Below are positions 30,564 to 38,266 of a stretch of 48,727 nt of DNA, piece after piece (positions within the stretch are counted from its first letter, which is position 1; each line of letters starts with the position of its first letter). Origin of the DNA: a virus. The DNA lies in the IMG/VR virus record IMGVR_UViG_3300046003_002281, positions 1-48,727 of that record; one strand, 5' to 3'. The notes beneath the pieces were generated by a model. That model ran no database searches and was not told where the DNA came from. It was given only the letters and a program-made list of their open reading frames with translations. The position numbers were made by a program, and so were the translations under genes.

Positions 30564-31691
30564 ATGCCAAGTTCTTATTCTCCCTCATTACGCATAGAGC
30601 TTCCCGGTTCTGGTGAACAGTCTGGTGTGTGGGGCACCACTACAAACAACAACCTCGGTACTCTTTTAGAGCAGTCTATAGCAGGTGTTCAAGCTATAAC
30701 AATGACTGATGCAAACTACACTCTATCTAATTACAACGGTGTATCAGACGAAGCCCGTAAAGCAGTTCTAGTTGTTAGTGGTACTAACGCTGCAGTTAGA
30801 GACATTATCGCACCTTTAACGCCTAAAGTTTATACCATAAAAAACAACACAACTGGCGGCTTTGCTATCAATATTAGAGCGCCTAGTGGATCAAGTGTAT
30901 CCATACCTAATGGTGTTACAAGTTCTGTGTACTGCGATGGCACTAACTTTAATTTAGCTTTAACACAAACTTTAGTAGCTGCTGGAACTGGTATCTCGGT
31001 TGGTGTTGTAGGAGCTACAAATACTATATCATTTGGTCCTATTACTTCTGCGCAATTAGCCACTGCTGTAAGTGATGAAACAGGGTCAGGCGCTGCAGTA
31101 TTTGCAACAAGTCCTACTTTAGTTACTCCAAACTTAGGTACACCCACTACACTTGTTGGTACGAACATAACAGGCACAGCCGCAAGCTTAACAGCAGGTA
31201 ACGCTACTACAGCCTCTAACTTAAACGGCACTTGGAATCAAATGCCAGCTGGTACAACAACAAACTTTTTTCAAGCGGCAGCACCAACTGGCTGGGTGCA
31301 ACGAACCGATCTTAACGATTTTATGCTTTACATAGTGTCAGGAGCAGGTGGTGGATCTGGCGGTGTGCAAAGTCCGTTAACAATGAATGTGGTTCCTTAC
31401 CATACTCATGGTTTCTCTACGGGTGGACAATCTGCTAACCACTCACATGGTATAGGGGATCCTGGACATTCGCACAGTGATCCGGGTGTACAAGTTATAC
31501 GGGGTTCCCCATCAGGTACAACATCATTTCAAGAATGGAACGGAACCCACAGCACTGCTGCAGCAGCTACAGGGATATACACAGGTGGTACGTCTAATGA
31601 CCATTCTCACTCAGGTAGTACAGATGGGGGCTCTAGTCAGACAAACTGGACACCTCGTTATTTATCAAATATTATGTGTTATAAATCTTAA
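30564..31691 (+). CDS. Tail fibre with His-rich metal-binding tip
   Basis: Encodes 375 residues. The N-terminus (PSLRIELPGSGEQSGVWGTT, TNNNLGTLLEQSIAGVQAIT) is the attachment domain of many phage fibres. A shaft with LVTPNLGTPTTLVGTNITGT follows. The C-terminal 110 residues carry HTHGFS, NHSHG, HSHS and NDHSHS motifs. Metal-chelating HxH pairs are typical of tail tips that fold around iron. The gene ends with RYLSNIMCYKS, a common fibre end. Likely the piercing or receptor-contact tip. Confidence 0.75.
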   Translation: MPSSYSPSLRIELPGSGEQSGVWGTTTNNNLGTLLEQSIAGVQAITMTDANYTLSNYNGVSDEARKAVLVVSGTNAAVRDIIAPLTPKVYTIKNNTTGGFAINIRAPSGSSVSIPNGVTSSVYCDGTNFNLALTQTLVAAGTGISVGVVGATNTISFGPITSAQLATAVSDETGSGAAVFATSPTLVTPNLGTPTTLVGTNITGTAASLTAGNATTASNLNGTWNQMPAGTTTNFFQAAAPTGWVQRTDLNDFMLYIVSGAGGGSGGVQSPLTMNVVPYHTHGFSTGGQSANHSHGIGDPGHSHSDPGVQVIRGSPSGTTSFQEWNGTHSTAAAATGIYTGGTSNDHSHSGSTDGGSSQTNWTPRYLSNIMCYKS

Positions 31692-31700
31692 GGAGTATTT

Positions 31701-31937
31701 ATGGAAGTTTTAGTTAAAACATACCAGTATGGGGCTAATAAACATTTTGTAGGTGAATATCAGTTTCCTAAACACAAAGATCATGATATCCATCTTCCGC
31801 CAAATAGCACTTTAGTTGCACCTCCTGCAAATATACCTAAAGGTAAAGAAGCAAAATGGAACGGCACAACATGGGATGTTGTAGATGCAGATGAAAGCCA
31901 TATCACTAAAGAGCAATTAGTACCTATATCAGGCTGA
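31701..31937 (+). CDS. Tail-fibre-associated small protein
   Basis: Encodes 78 residues: MEVLVKTYQYGANKHFVGEY, LPPNSTLVAPPANIPKGKEA, KWNGTTWDVVD. The PPxxxxGKxAxWNGTxW signature is known from short proteins and fibre-assembly-like proteins that accompany phage fibres. GGAG-type site precedes it. Confidence 0.65.
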   Translation: MEVLVKTYQYGANKHFVGEYQFPKHKDHDIHLPPNSTLVAPPANIPKGKEAKWNGTTWDVVDADESHITKEQLVPISG

Positions 31938-31941
31938 TTAA

Positions 31942-32247
31942 ATGGAAATTAAAACAATTCTCACATGTCCTTTAGGGTCTACTTGTACAGAAATTAAAGA
32001 TGGGGCGATACACAAGTGCGCATGGTTTATTAAACTTGCCGGAACTAACCCAAATACAGGTGAGCGAGTAGACGAGGAAGGTTGTGCTATGCGGTGGGTT
32101 CCAACTTTATTGGTTGAGAACTCGATGCAACAAAGATCTACTAGCGCAGCGGTTGAGTCTTTTAGAAATGAAATGACCTCGGCAAATCAAACAAGTCAGC
32201 AAATACTGTTAGCGCAAGTTCAACAAAATTTATTAGATGGAAACTAA
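31942..32247 (+). CDS. Conserved Cys-rich phage protein
   Basis: Encodes 101 residues. ILTCPLGSTCTEIKDGAIHK, CAWFIKLAGTNPNTGE and DEEGCAMRWVPTLLVENSM hold four cysteines spaced C-x5-C-x10-C-x20-C. The helix SMQQRSTSAAVESFRNEM follows. I recall near-identical proteins in aquatic phages, always of unknown function. Four conserved cysteines could hold a metal or an iron-sulphur cluster. Overlaps the first oxygenase gene by 11 bases. Confidence 0.65.
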   Translation: MEIKTILTCPLGSTCTEIKDGAIHKCAWFIKLAGTNPNTGERVDEEGCAMRWVPTLLVENSMQQRSTSAAVESFRNEMTSANQTSQQILLAQVQQNLLDGN

Positions 32248-32812
32248 ATTTTTAGAAGATTATATTGTTGTTATTAAAGATGCGGTATGTAAAGACTTAT
32301 GTGAGAAGATTGTTAGTACATATAAAGACTCTAACGATTGGGAACTTCCGAATGCAGGTTACCCAAACATAAAAACATATCCGTCCAATGATGCTAGGAA
32401 CTGTAGTATATTATATACTTCGCATAGGAATAATCTTCACAAAGCTTTTGTACGGCAGGAGATAGATAACGAATTGTTTGCAGTGGCTGCAGAGTGTATT
32501 ACAAAATATAAAGAGATATTTCCAAATTGTAATACAAGTGAAGACAGTGGGTATGACTTATTAAAATATCACACAGGTGGTTATTGTTTGTCCCATATAG
32601 ATTCTTTCTCTAAGATTACTAGAACGGTATCATGCTCTATGTTGCTTAATGATGATTACACAGGTGGTGAGTTTGCATTCTTTGACAGACGTATTAAATA
32701 TAGTTTATCTAAAGGTGATGTAATAATGTTCCCTTCAAATTATATGTACCCACACGAAGTTATGCCCATCATCAGCGGTACTCGATACTCTATAATAACA
32801 TGGTTCAAATGA
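32237..32812 (+). CDS. 2-oxoglutarate/Fe(II)-dependent oxygenase (first copy)
   Basis: Encodes 191 residues of a prolyl-4-hydroxylase-like fold. YDLLKYHTGGYCLSHIDSF supplies HxD (H-I-D), SCSMLLNDDYTGGEFAFFD follows as the conserved core, KGDVIMFPSNYMYPHEVMPI supplies the distal His, and SGTRYSIITWF supplies the 2-oxoglutarate-binding Arg. All four ligands are intact. These enzymes hydroxylate proteins, nucleic acids or small molecules. The substrate is unknown. A second, unrelated-looking oxygenase follows directly. Confidence 0.85.
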   Translation: METKFLEDYIVVIKDAVCKDLCEKIVSTYKDSNDWELPNAGYPNIKTYPSNDARNCSILYTSHRNNLHKAFVRQEIDNELFAVAAECITKYKEIFPNCNTSEDSGYDLLKYHTGGYCLSHIDSFSKITRTVSCSMLLNDDYTGGEFAFFDRRIKYSLSKGDVIMFPSNYMYPHEVMPIISGTRYSIITWFK

Positions 32813-33327
32813 TGAGTCCCAAGTTAAAAACTATACACAACATGTTGCCTATAGAGTTAATGGATAAGATTAAAACATATTCCTATACTCAGAAAAATGT
32901 AAGAACAAATTTAACATCTTGGAACCCAGATTTGATAGGGACAAGTGGTGCTATTTTACTATACGATTTAAAAGATGAGTTATTGGCTGAGGTTAAAGCT
33001 GAAGTTAAAAAACATATACCTAACATAGATGATTACGGCCCTTTAACTGCAATGTATGTACTAGGGGGTCGGTTTAGTTTTATTCAATGGCATAATGATA
33101 ATCCACATACTTTTGCCATGACTGTATACCTAAACAAACAGTGGGACATGAATTGGGGAGGAGCATTTGTTTATGAGGATACTGGCAAGCAGTTTATAAC
33201 AGTTTACCCTGAGTATAATAAATCTATATGTTTTGAACCCCCCGTATGGCATACAACTAATATGTCTAACTTACAGGCTCCTTTAAGAGAAAGCCTACAG
33301 ATATTTTGTGATCTTGATGGAAACTAA
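32809..33327 (+). CDS. 2-oxoglutarate/Fe(II)-dependent oxygenase (second copy)
   Basis: Encodes 172 residues from the ATG at 32809, chosen because it makes an ATGA overlap with the first oxygenase stop. An in-frame ATG nine bases upstream and one three bases downstream are alternatives. Key residues: RFSFIQWHNDNPHTFAMTVY (HxD), WDMNWGGAFVYEDTG, SICFEPPVWHTTNM (distal His), and APLRESLQIFCD (Arg). It differs greatly from the first copy in length and sequence, so this is a pair, not a recent duplication. The two may act on the same target. Confidence 0.8.
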   Translation: MMSPKLKTIHNMLPIELMDKIKTYSYTQKNVRTNLTSWNPDLIGTSGAILLYDLKDELLAEVKAEVKKHIPNIDDYGPLTAMYVLGGRFSFIQWHNDNPHTFAMTVYLNKQWDMNWGGAFVYEDTGKQFITVYPEYNKSICFEPPVWHTTNMSNLQAPLRESLQIFCDLDGN

Positions 33328-33853
33328 TTATAAATCAGCTTTAGACCATATTCTTAAAAGTGAAGGAGGGTTTCAAGATGACCCTAGAGACAATGGTAAT
33401 AAGTTACCTGACGGTAGAAAAGGCTGTACTAATCTAGGTGTAACTCAAGCAGTGTGGGAAGCTTATGTAGGGCACAAAGTCAGCACAGCTGATATGAAAG
33501 CTTTAACACCTGAAAAGGTTGCTCCATTTTATAAACACAAATATTGGGATGCTGTATATGGCGATGATCTACCCAGTGGTATTGACTATCTTGCTTTTGA
33601 TTTTGCTATCAATGCAGGGGCCGGACGTGCGATAAAAACACTACAAACAGCCGTAGGCGTAACAGCGGATGGTGCTATAGGTCCAAAGACATTACAAGCA
33701 GTGAAAGCTGCAAGCGGTAAAGAACTTATTAATAAGTACACACAAGCTAAAGAAGCATTTTATAGAGGTCTTCCCTCGTTTCCTATATACGGTAAGGGTT
33801 GGTTAGCACGTACTAATGCTGTTGATATAACAGCTAAAACATTGATAGGATAG
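33317..33853 (+). CDS. GH108-type muramidase endolysin with peptidoglycan-binding domain
   Basis: Encodes 178 residues. The ATG at 33317 is preferred to a GTG at 33308. ALDHILKSEGGFQDD holds the catalytic Glu (E16) in the family's usual position, followed by NLGVTQAVWEAYVGHK, PFYKHKYWDAVYGDDLPSGI and YLAFDFAINAGAGRAI. The C-terminal half, TAVGVTADGAIGPKTLQAVK, is a peptidoglycan-binding motif. This enzyme cuts the glycan backbone. No signal sequence, so it needs a holin. Overlaps the oxygenase gene by 11 bases. Confidence 0.85.
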   Translation: METNYKSALDHILKSEGGFQDDPRDNGNKLPDGRKGCTNLGVTQAVWEAYVGHKVSTADMKALTPEKVAPFYKHKYWDAVYGDDLPSGIDYLAFDFAINAGAGRAIKTLQTAVGVTADGAIGPKTLQAVKAASGKELINKYTQAKEAFYRGLPSFPIYGKGWLARTNAVDITAKTLIG

Positions 33854-33855
33854 AC

Positions 33856-33868
33856 TATGCCATTACAG
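33856..33868. repeat. Left copy of 13-bp direct repeat flanking the GIY-YIG gene
   Basis: TATGCCATTACAG is identical to 34632-34644, 776 bases away. It includes the stop codon of the GIY-YIG gene on the opposite strand and would be a start codon plus first codons of the gene at 34633. Confidence 0.85.
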
Positions 33869-34516
33869 TCCCGCTTTTTTATTAGCCCACCAAAGTTTTT
33901 TAGCATCGGAGACTTTCTTGTTGTGCTCTGCTGATTTAGGTTTACGTAGCTTTGCTTGCACTTCTGGTGTTTGCATAGTTGCTAGTCGTTGCTCCATAGA
34001 CGCGTATACACCGAGACTTATTTTCTCTCGTGTTTCTGGTGAACTAATTGCCACCAATCGCTGTTCTGTAAAATCTACATTGGCGTTTAAAGACTTCATA
34101 TTTGCACTTCTAATTGCTGCTATTTCCTCTTTTGTTTTCTTTGGTGGTTTTGGAGTATGGCCGGGATTTATTTTTTCTTGGTACTGTAGTGATTTTATAC
34201 TCATCTTTTTTCTAGCGGCTTCTGTTTGGTGCTCTCCGCCAGCAGTAACATTAACCAATGTGCCCGTACCTATACGCAATCTACCATATAGTTCTATAAA
34301 GTGTCTTTCCAACTCTATAGCTGCTTCAATAGAGGTGCATGTATGAAGTTCCACAATAACATTGGTTGCCCCAATTTGCTCTACCTTAGCTCTACACGCC
34401 TGTGTCCTCCCAGTAGTTCTAACTGCGCCGGGTTTAAATCTTCTTGTAGAAGTCGTACACCCAACGTAAAATGGAACTCGGTTTGTGTCTTTCCAAATAT
34501 ATACATAAGTTATCAT
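33863..34516 (-). CDS. GIY-YIG homing endonuclease
   Basis: Encodes 217 residues from the ATG at 34516, which follows AAGGTGG. A TTG at 34531 is the alternative. TYVYIWKDTNRVPFYVGCTT is the GIY-YIG motif, followed by the conserved R and by ELERHFIELYGRL with the catalytic Glu. The C-terminal half has repeats of the type EAARKKMSIKSL and SAEHNKKVSDAKKLWW, resembling NUMOD3 DNA-binding modules. It is the only late-region gene on the minus strand and splits the muramidase and nozzle genes. It is bracketed by the 13-bp repeat. Confidence 0.85.
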   Translation of the reverse strand: MITYVYIWKDTNRVPFYVGCTTSTRRFKPGAVRTTGRTQACRAKVEQIGATNVIVELHTCTSIEAAIELERHFIELYGRLRIGTGTLVNVTAGGEHQTEAARKKMSIKSLQYQEKINPGHTPKPPKKTKEEIAAIRSANMKSLNANVDFTEQRLVAISSPETREKISLGVYASMEQRLATMQTPEVQAKLRKPKSAEHNKKVSDAKKLWWANKKAGL

Positions 34517-34631
34517 AGCAACCACCTTCAATTAAGTAGAAAAAGCTACTATAACACAAACAAAATAAAAGACCTAATATATAAAGTATTTAATATTATA
34601 TTTGATAAGTCATTGAATTATAAGGACAGGT

Positions 34632-34644
34632 TATGCCATTACAG
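34632..34644. repeat. Right copy of 13-bp direct repeat flanking the GIY-YIG gene
   Basis: TATGCCATTACAG covers the ATG and the first codons of the nozzle gene at 34633. The left copy is at 33856-33868. Confidence 0.85.
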
Positions 34645-36885
34645 AAATTAGCACTACGAGCCGGACTTAATAGAGAGGGAACTAATTATTCTAACGAAGG
34701 CGGTTGGTACGATGGTGATAAGATACGCTTTCGTTCTGGCAACCCTGAAAAAATAGGCGGATGGTCAAGGCTTTCCAACTCTACTTACCAAGGTGTTGCA
34801 AGGTCTTTATGGAACTGGATTGACTTTGATGGCTCTAACTATTTGGGCGTAGGTACTAACCTTAAATACTACGTGGAACGTGGTGGCGACTATAATGATA
34901 TCACCCCTATTAGAGCTACGTTTACTTCTCCAGCTACTAACAATTGCTTTACTACAAACACAACTGTAGGAACGGCTAATGTAGTTAGAGTAACTATTAT
35001 TGCGCATGGCGCAACACAAAATGATTTTGTTACGTTTTCTGGAGCTACTGCTGTAGGCGGCATACCTGCATCTGAATTAAACGGCGAACATCAGATAACC
35101 TTTATTGATTCTAATACCTTTAGTTTTGTTGTAAGTACAAGTGCTACAAGTGTAGCAACAGGTGGTGGCACAGCTATAACCGCAGTGTTTCAAATCTTAA
35201 CAGGTTTAGATGTATATGTTATAGGTACTGGTTGGGGTGCAGGACCTTATGCTCCTTATGTATCTACTACACTTACAAATCCATTTACTGCTACAGGTAC
35301 GGGCATATCTGTACTAACAGTTACTCAAACAGCTCACGGCTTAACTACCGGAGATTACGTATACTTTAATAGTATTGCTTCTAATGCGTGTGGAATATTA
35401 AATCTTGTTCTGCAAAAAGCTTTTCAAGTAACTGTCACAGGTTTAAACACTTACACTATATCTACTGTAATAGGTTCTCTAACTTATACTACATCTTCTA
35501 CAGCAGCATCGGGTGGTACAGTTGTTGTCTCTAAAAACTCTGAAATTGCACATGGTTGGGGCTCTGCATACATTACAGGTATAGGTGAACAGTTACGTCT
35601 TTGGTCTAATGATAACTATGGACAAGACCTTGTTATTGCACCTCGTGGTGGGGCTATATATTATTGGCAGGATATAACAGGAGTTGGGACTAGAGCACAG
35701 CTTTTATCTGATTTATCTACAGCAGCTTTGGGTAATACCTCTGAAAGCGGTTACACAGTGCCCTACGGCTCATATGTTCCTATTGCTACTAATCAAATCC
35801 TTGCTTCAGCTTTACAACGGTTTGTTATAGCTTTTGGCGCAAATTCTTATGCACCGTACCCTGCTTCTCCAGTAACTGCGTTTGATCCTATGCTTGTACG
35901 TTGGTCAGATCAAGCTCTCCCTTATGATTGGGTGCCTACTATTACTAACCAATCTGGTGAGTTTAGACTTACACATGGGTCATATATTGTCGCAGCAGAA
36001 GTGACTCGGCAAGAGAACTTAATTTGGACAGACTCCTGTCTTTATACTATGCAGTATTTAGGTCCTCCATATGTGTATAAGTTTGATGTGTTAATGGATA
36101 ACATCTCTATTATATCTCCTAACGCAGCTATTACTGTAAACAACGCTACGTACTGGATGGGGCTTGATAAGTTTTATGTCTATAACGGTACAGTACAAAC
36201 TCTTAACTGTACACTAAAGCAGTATGTGTTTGAAGACCTTAACTCAGCTCAAGGCTATCAGGTATTTGCTGGAGGTAACTCAGGCTATAACGAAGTGTGG
36301 TGGTTTTATTGCTCCGAAGATACAACTGTAGTTGATCGCTATGTAATTTATAACTACTTAGACAATGTGTGGTATTCAGGCACTATGGCTCGGTCTGCGT
36401 GGTTAGATTCAGGTATACGCCCATACCCTATGGCTGCAGATTATAATAACCGTATGCTTTATCACGAGTCTTCTGTAGATGATAATGCAGGGCTTACCAC
36501 TGAGCCTATTGCCGCTTATGTGCAGTCTTCCGACTTTGATATTGAAGATGGTCAAAGCTTTGGTTTTGTATGGCGTATGCTCCCTGACGTAAACTTTAAC
36601 GGATCGGCTGTTAATAATCCCCATGTGACTATTACTATAGTTCCTAGACAAAATTCCGGTGCACCATATGGTACAGCAGATGCGCCTGTGGTAACAAGCT
36701 CAGATAATTATGCTCCTCCTTACCCACCTAACTCAAGCGTGTACGTAGTACAACAATTTACAGGACAGGTTTACACAAGGCTACGCGGTAGACAGATGAG
36801 CTTTAGAATTGAGTCTGATTCATTAGGTGTTGCTTGGCAGCTAGGTAATCCTCGTTTTGACCGTCGTCCTGATGGCAGGCGCTGA
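34633..36885 (+). CDS. Tail nozzle / packaged-DNA stabilisation protein
   Basis: Encodes 750 residues. MPLQKLALRAGLNREGTNYS, EGGWYDGDKIRFRSGNPEKI then GGW is the usual start of the P22 gp10/T7 gp12-like nozzle family. The middle has two inserts of the HGLxxGDxVxF type (around residues 110-185 and 215-300). The C-terminus has YNEVWWFYCSEDTTVVDRYV, YNYLDNVWYSGTMARSAWLD, LRGRQMSFRIESDSLGVAWQ and LGNPRFDRRPDGRR. The protein closes the tail and holds the DNA. The AAGGACAGG leader supports the start. Its 5' end coincides with the GIY-YIG repeat. Confidence 0.8.
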   Translation: MPLQKLALRAGLNREGTNYSNEGGWYDGDKIRFRSGNPEKIGGWSRLSNSTYQGVARSLWNWIDFDGSNYLGVGTNLKYYVERGGDYNDITPIRATFTSPATNNCFTTNTTVGTANVVRVTIIAHGATQNDFVTFSGATAVGGIPASELNGEHQITFIDSNTFSFVVSTSATSVATGGGTAITAVFQILTGLDVYVIGTGWGAGPYAPYVSTTLTNPFTATGTGISVLTVTQTAHGLTTGDYVYFNSIASNACGILNLVLQKAFQVTVTGLNTYTISTVIGSLTYTTSSTAASGGTVVVSKNSEIAHGWGSAYITGIGEQLRLWSNDNYGQDLVIAPRGGAIYYWQDITGVGTRAQLLSDLSTAALGNTSESGYTVPYGSYVPIATNQILASALQRFVIAFGANSYAPYPASPVTAFDPMLVRWSDQALPYDWVPTITNQSGEFRLTHGSYIVAAEVTRQENLIWTDSCLYTMQYLGPPYVYKFDVLMDNISIISPNAAITVNNATYWMGLDKFYVYNGTVQTLNCTLKQYVFEDLNSAQGYQVFAGGNSGYNEVWWFYCSEDTTVVDRYVIYNYLDNVWYSGTMARSAWLDSGIRPYPMAADYNNRMLYHESSVDDNAGLTTEPIAAYVQSSDFDIEDGQSFGFVWRMLPDVNFNGSAVNNPHVTITIVPRQNSGAPYGTADAPVVTSSDNYAPPYPPNSSVYVVQQFTGQVYTRLRGRQMSFRIESDSLGVAWQLGNPRFDRRPDGRR

Positions 36886-36913
36886 GTTAAGTTATTGATT
36901 TTAAAGGCCTTTT

Positions 36914-37774
36914 ATGACAGTTATAGCTCCTCTAGTTACATCTAAAGCCCCTAACTTATCTATTGCTCCACCTGAGTATAGTAAGCAGTATGCGGATATG
37001 TTGAACAATATCTTGCGGCTTTATTTTAATCAGATAGACAATGCACTTGCTTCTCTAAGCGGCAATGTAGGCGGAGCATACCTAAGGTTCCCTAATGGGG
37101 CCTTTCATCAGAACGGTGTTACCACGCTAACTGCAAACATGAGCAATGTCTCTACAGCTGATATTCAAGTAACAAGCACTGCGTTGTTTTTATCAGCAGG
37201 GGCGTTAATAATTGGAACTGAGTTAGTTGGTTATACAGGAAAAACACCAACAACATTTACAGGTATTACTCGTGGCGTATATGGTTCGACTAACACGTCC
37301 CATACGGCTGGTGCATATGTATCAGAGGCACAACCAGTACCCTCGCCGACAACTCCATTGACGGTGGCCATGACATCTATCGATGTTAGTAATCAAGTTA
37401 CCATAGACCCTCTAGATAATACAAAAGTAGTTTACGAATTTCCGGGGTATTACAACATACAGTTTAGTGCTCAGTTGATATCTTTTTCTAATACGATTGA
37501 TAATGTAACAATGTGGTTTAAACAAAACGGTGTGGACATACCTAATAGTGCTGGGATCATTAGTATACCAACTATTCATGCAGGTGTTGCTGGCGCTGCG
37601 ATTGTTTCATGGAACCTTGTTATACCTATAAACGCAGGAGATTATGTGCAGTTAATGATGAGCTCTGATTCAGGTAATACTGTTGCTGCAACATATCCTC
37701 CGGGTGTATCTCCAGCTCACCCTGCATCGCCTTCAATTATTTTAACATCAACATTCGTATCTGCACTTTATTAA
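36914..37774 (+). CDS. Virion protein with C-terminal jelly-roll-like domain
   Basis: Encodes 286 residues. LSIAPPEYSKQYADMLNNIL, RLYFNQIDNALASLSGNVGG, AYLRFPNGAFHQNG is a conserved start that I recall from phage tail-associated proteins. The middle has STALFLSAGALIIGTELVGY and RGVYGSTNTSHTAGAYV. The end, VYEFPGYYNIQFSAQLI then WFKQNGVDIPNS, resembles a C1q-like jelly roll. Possibly binds surfaces. Follows the nozzle gene. Confidence 0.65.
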   Translation: MTVIAPLVTSKAPNLSIAPPEYSKQYADMLNNILRLYFNQIDNALASLSGNVGGAYLRFPNGAFHQNGVTTLTANMSNVSTADIQVTSTALFLSAGALIIGTELVGYTGKTPTTFTGITRGVYGSTNTSHTAGAYVSEAQPVPSPTTPLTVAMTSIDVSNQVTIDPLDNTKVVYEFPGYYNIQFSAQLISFSNTIDNVTMWFKQNGVDIPNSAGIISIPTIHAGVAGAAIVSWNLVIPINAGDYVQLMMSSDSGNTVAATYPPGVSPAHPASPSIILTSTFVSALY

Positions 37775-37789
37775 TGATAAACTCTGTAA

Positions 37790-37853
37790 AAACAATACAT
37801 AAGCGTTATAATGAGTAACTAGAAACAATACATAAGGGTTATAATGAGTAACT
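37790..37853 (+). repeat. Tandem duplication of a translation start region
   Basis: Two 31-bp copies (37790-37820 and 37823-37853, period 33) contain the leader, the ribosome-binding site and ATGAGTAACT. They differ at one base: copy one has AAGCG and copy two AAGGG. In copy one the ATG is followed after two codons by TAG, so it encodes only Met-Ser-Asn. In copy two the frame continues into the cupin-like gene. Confidence 0.85.
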
Positions 37854-38266
37854 TAGCTGAACTTGGAACGATGCCTGAAATACTGCGCATTGAACAAGAA
37901 CTACTGCAAATGCCGCAAGTAGAGTTACCCATAGAGCATTATCAAATAGATGGTGTTTATGCAAGGAGTATGTTTATACCTGCAGGGACTATATTGACAG
38001 GGAAGATACACAATTTTGAAAGCATTGCTATTTTAGCTAAAGGCAGAATAAGAATCACTAACGGAACTGAATCTTACATTATTTCTGAAGGCCACATCAT
38101 GGTAGACAAACCGGGTGTTAAACGCTTAGGGTATGCAGAAACAGATGTAATTTTTATCACCGTACATAGAACAGATAACATAGAGATTGAAGCCATTGAA
38201 AAAGAACTCGTCTCTGCTACCTTTGAAGAATATCAACAGCAACTGCTGTTAGGAGATTTACCATGA
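37844..38266 (+). CDS. Cupin-like protein
   Basis: Encodes 140 residues. YARSMFIPAGTILTGKIHNF, IAILAKGRIRITNGTESY, IISEGHIMVDKPGVKRLGYA, DVIFITVHRTDNIEIEAI follows a cupin double-stranded beta-helix order, with H-containing motifs (GKIHNF, HIMV, TVHRT). Phage cupins of this form are widespread, with unknown role. AAGGG precedes the start in the second duplicated leader. Overlaps the next gene by ATGA. Confidence 0.65.
   Translation: MSNLAELGTMPEILRIEQELLQMPQVELPIEHYQIDGVYARSMFIPAGTILTGKIHNFESIAILAKGRIRITNGTESYIISEGHIMVDKPGVKRLGYAETDVIFITVHRTDNIEIEAIEKELVSATFEEYQQQLLLGDLP

Noticed and set aside
24976-31691. Diversity-generating retroelement in the fibre cassette
   Set aside because: No reverse transcriptase gene and no template/variable repeat pair seen in the window.
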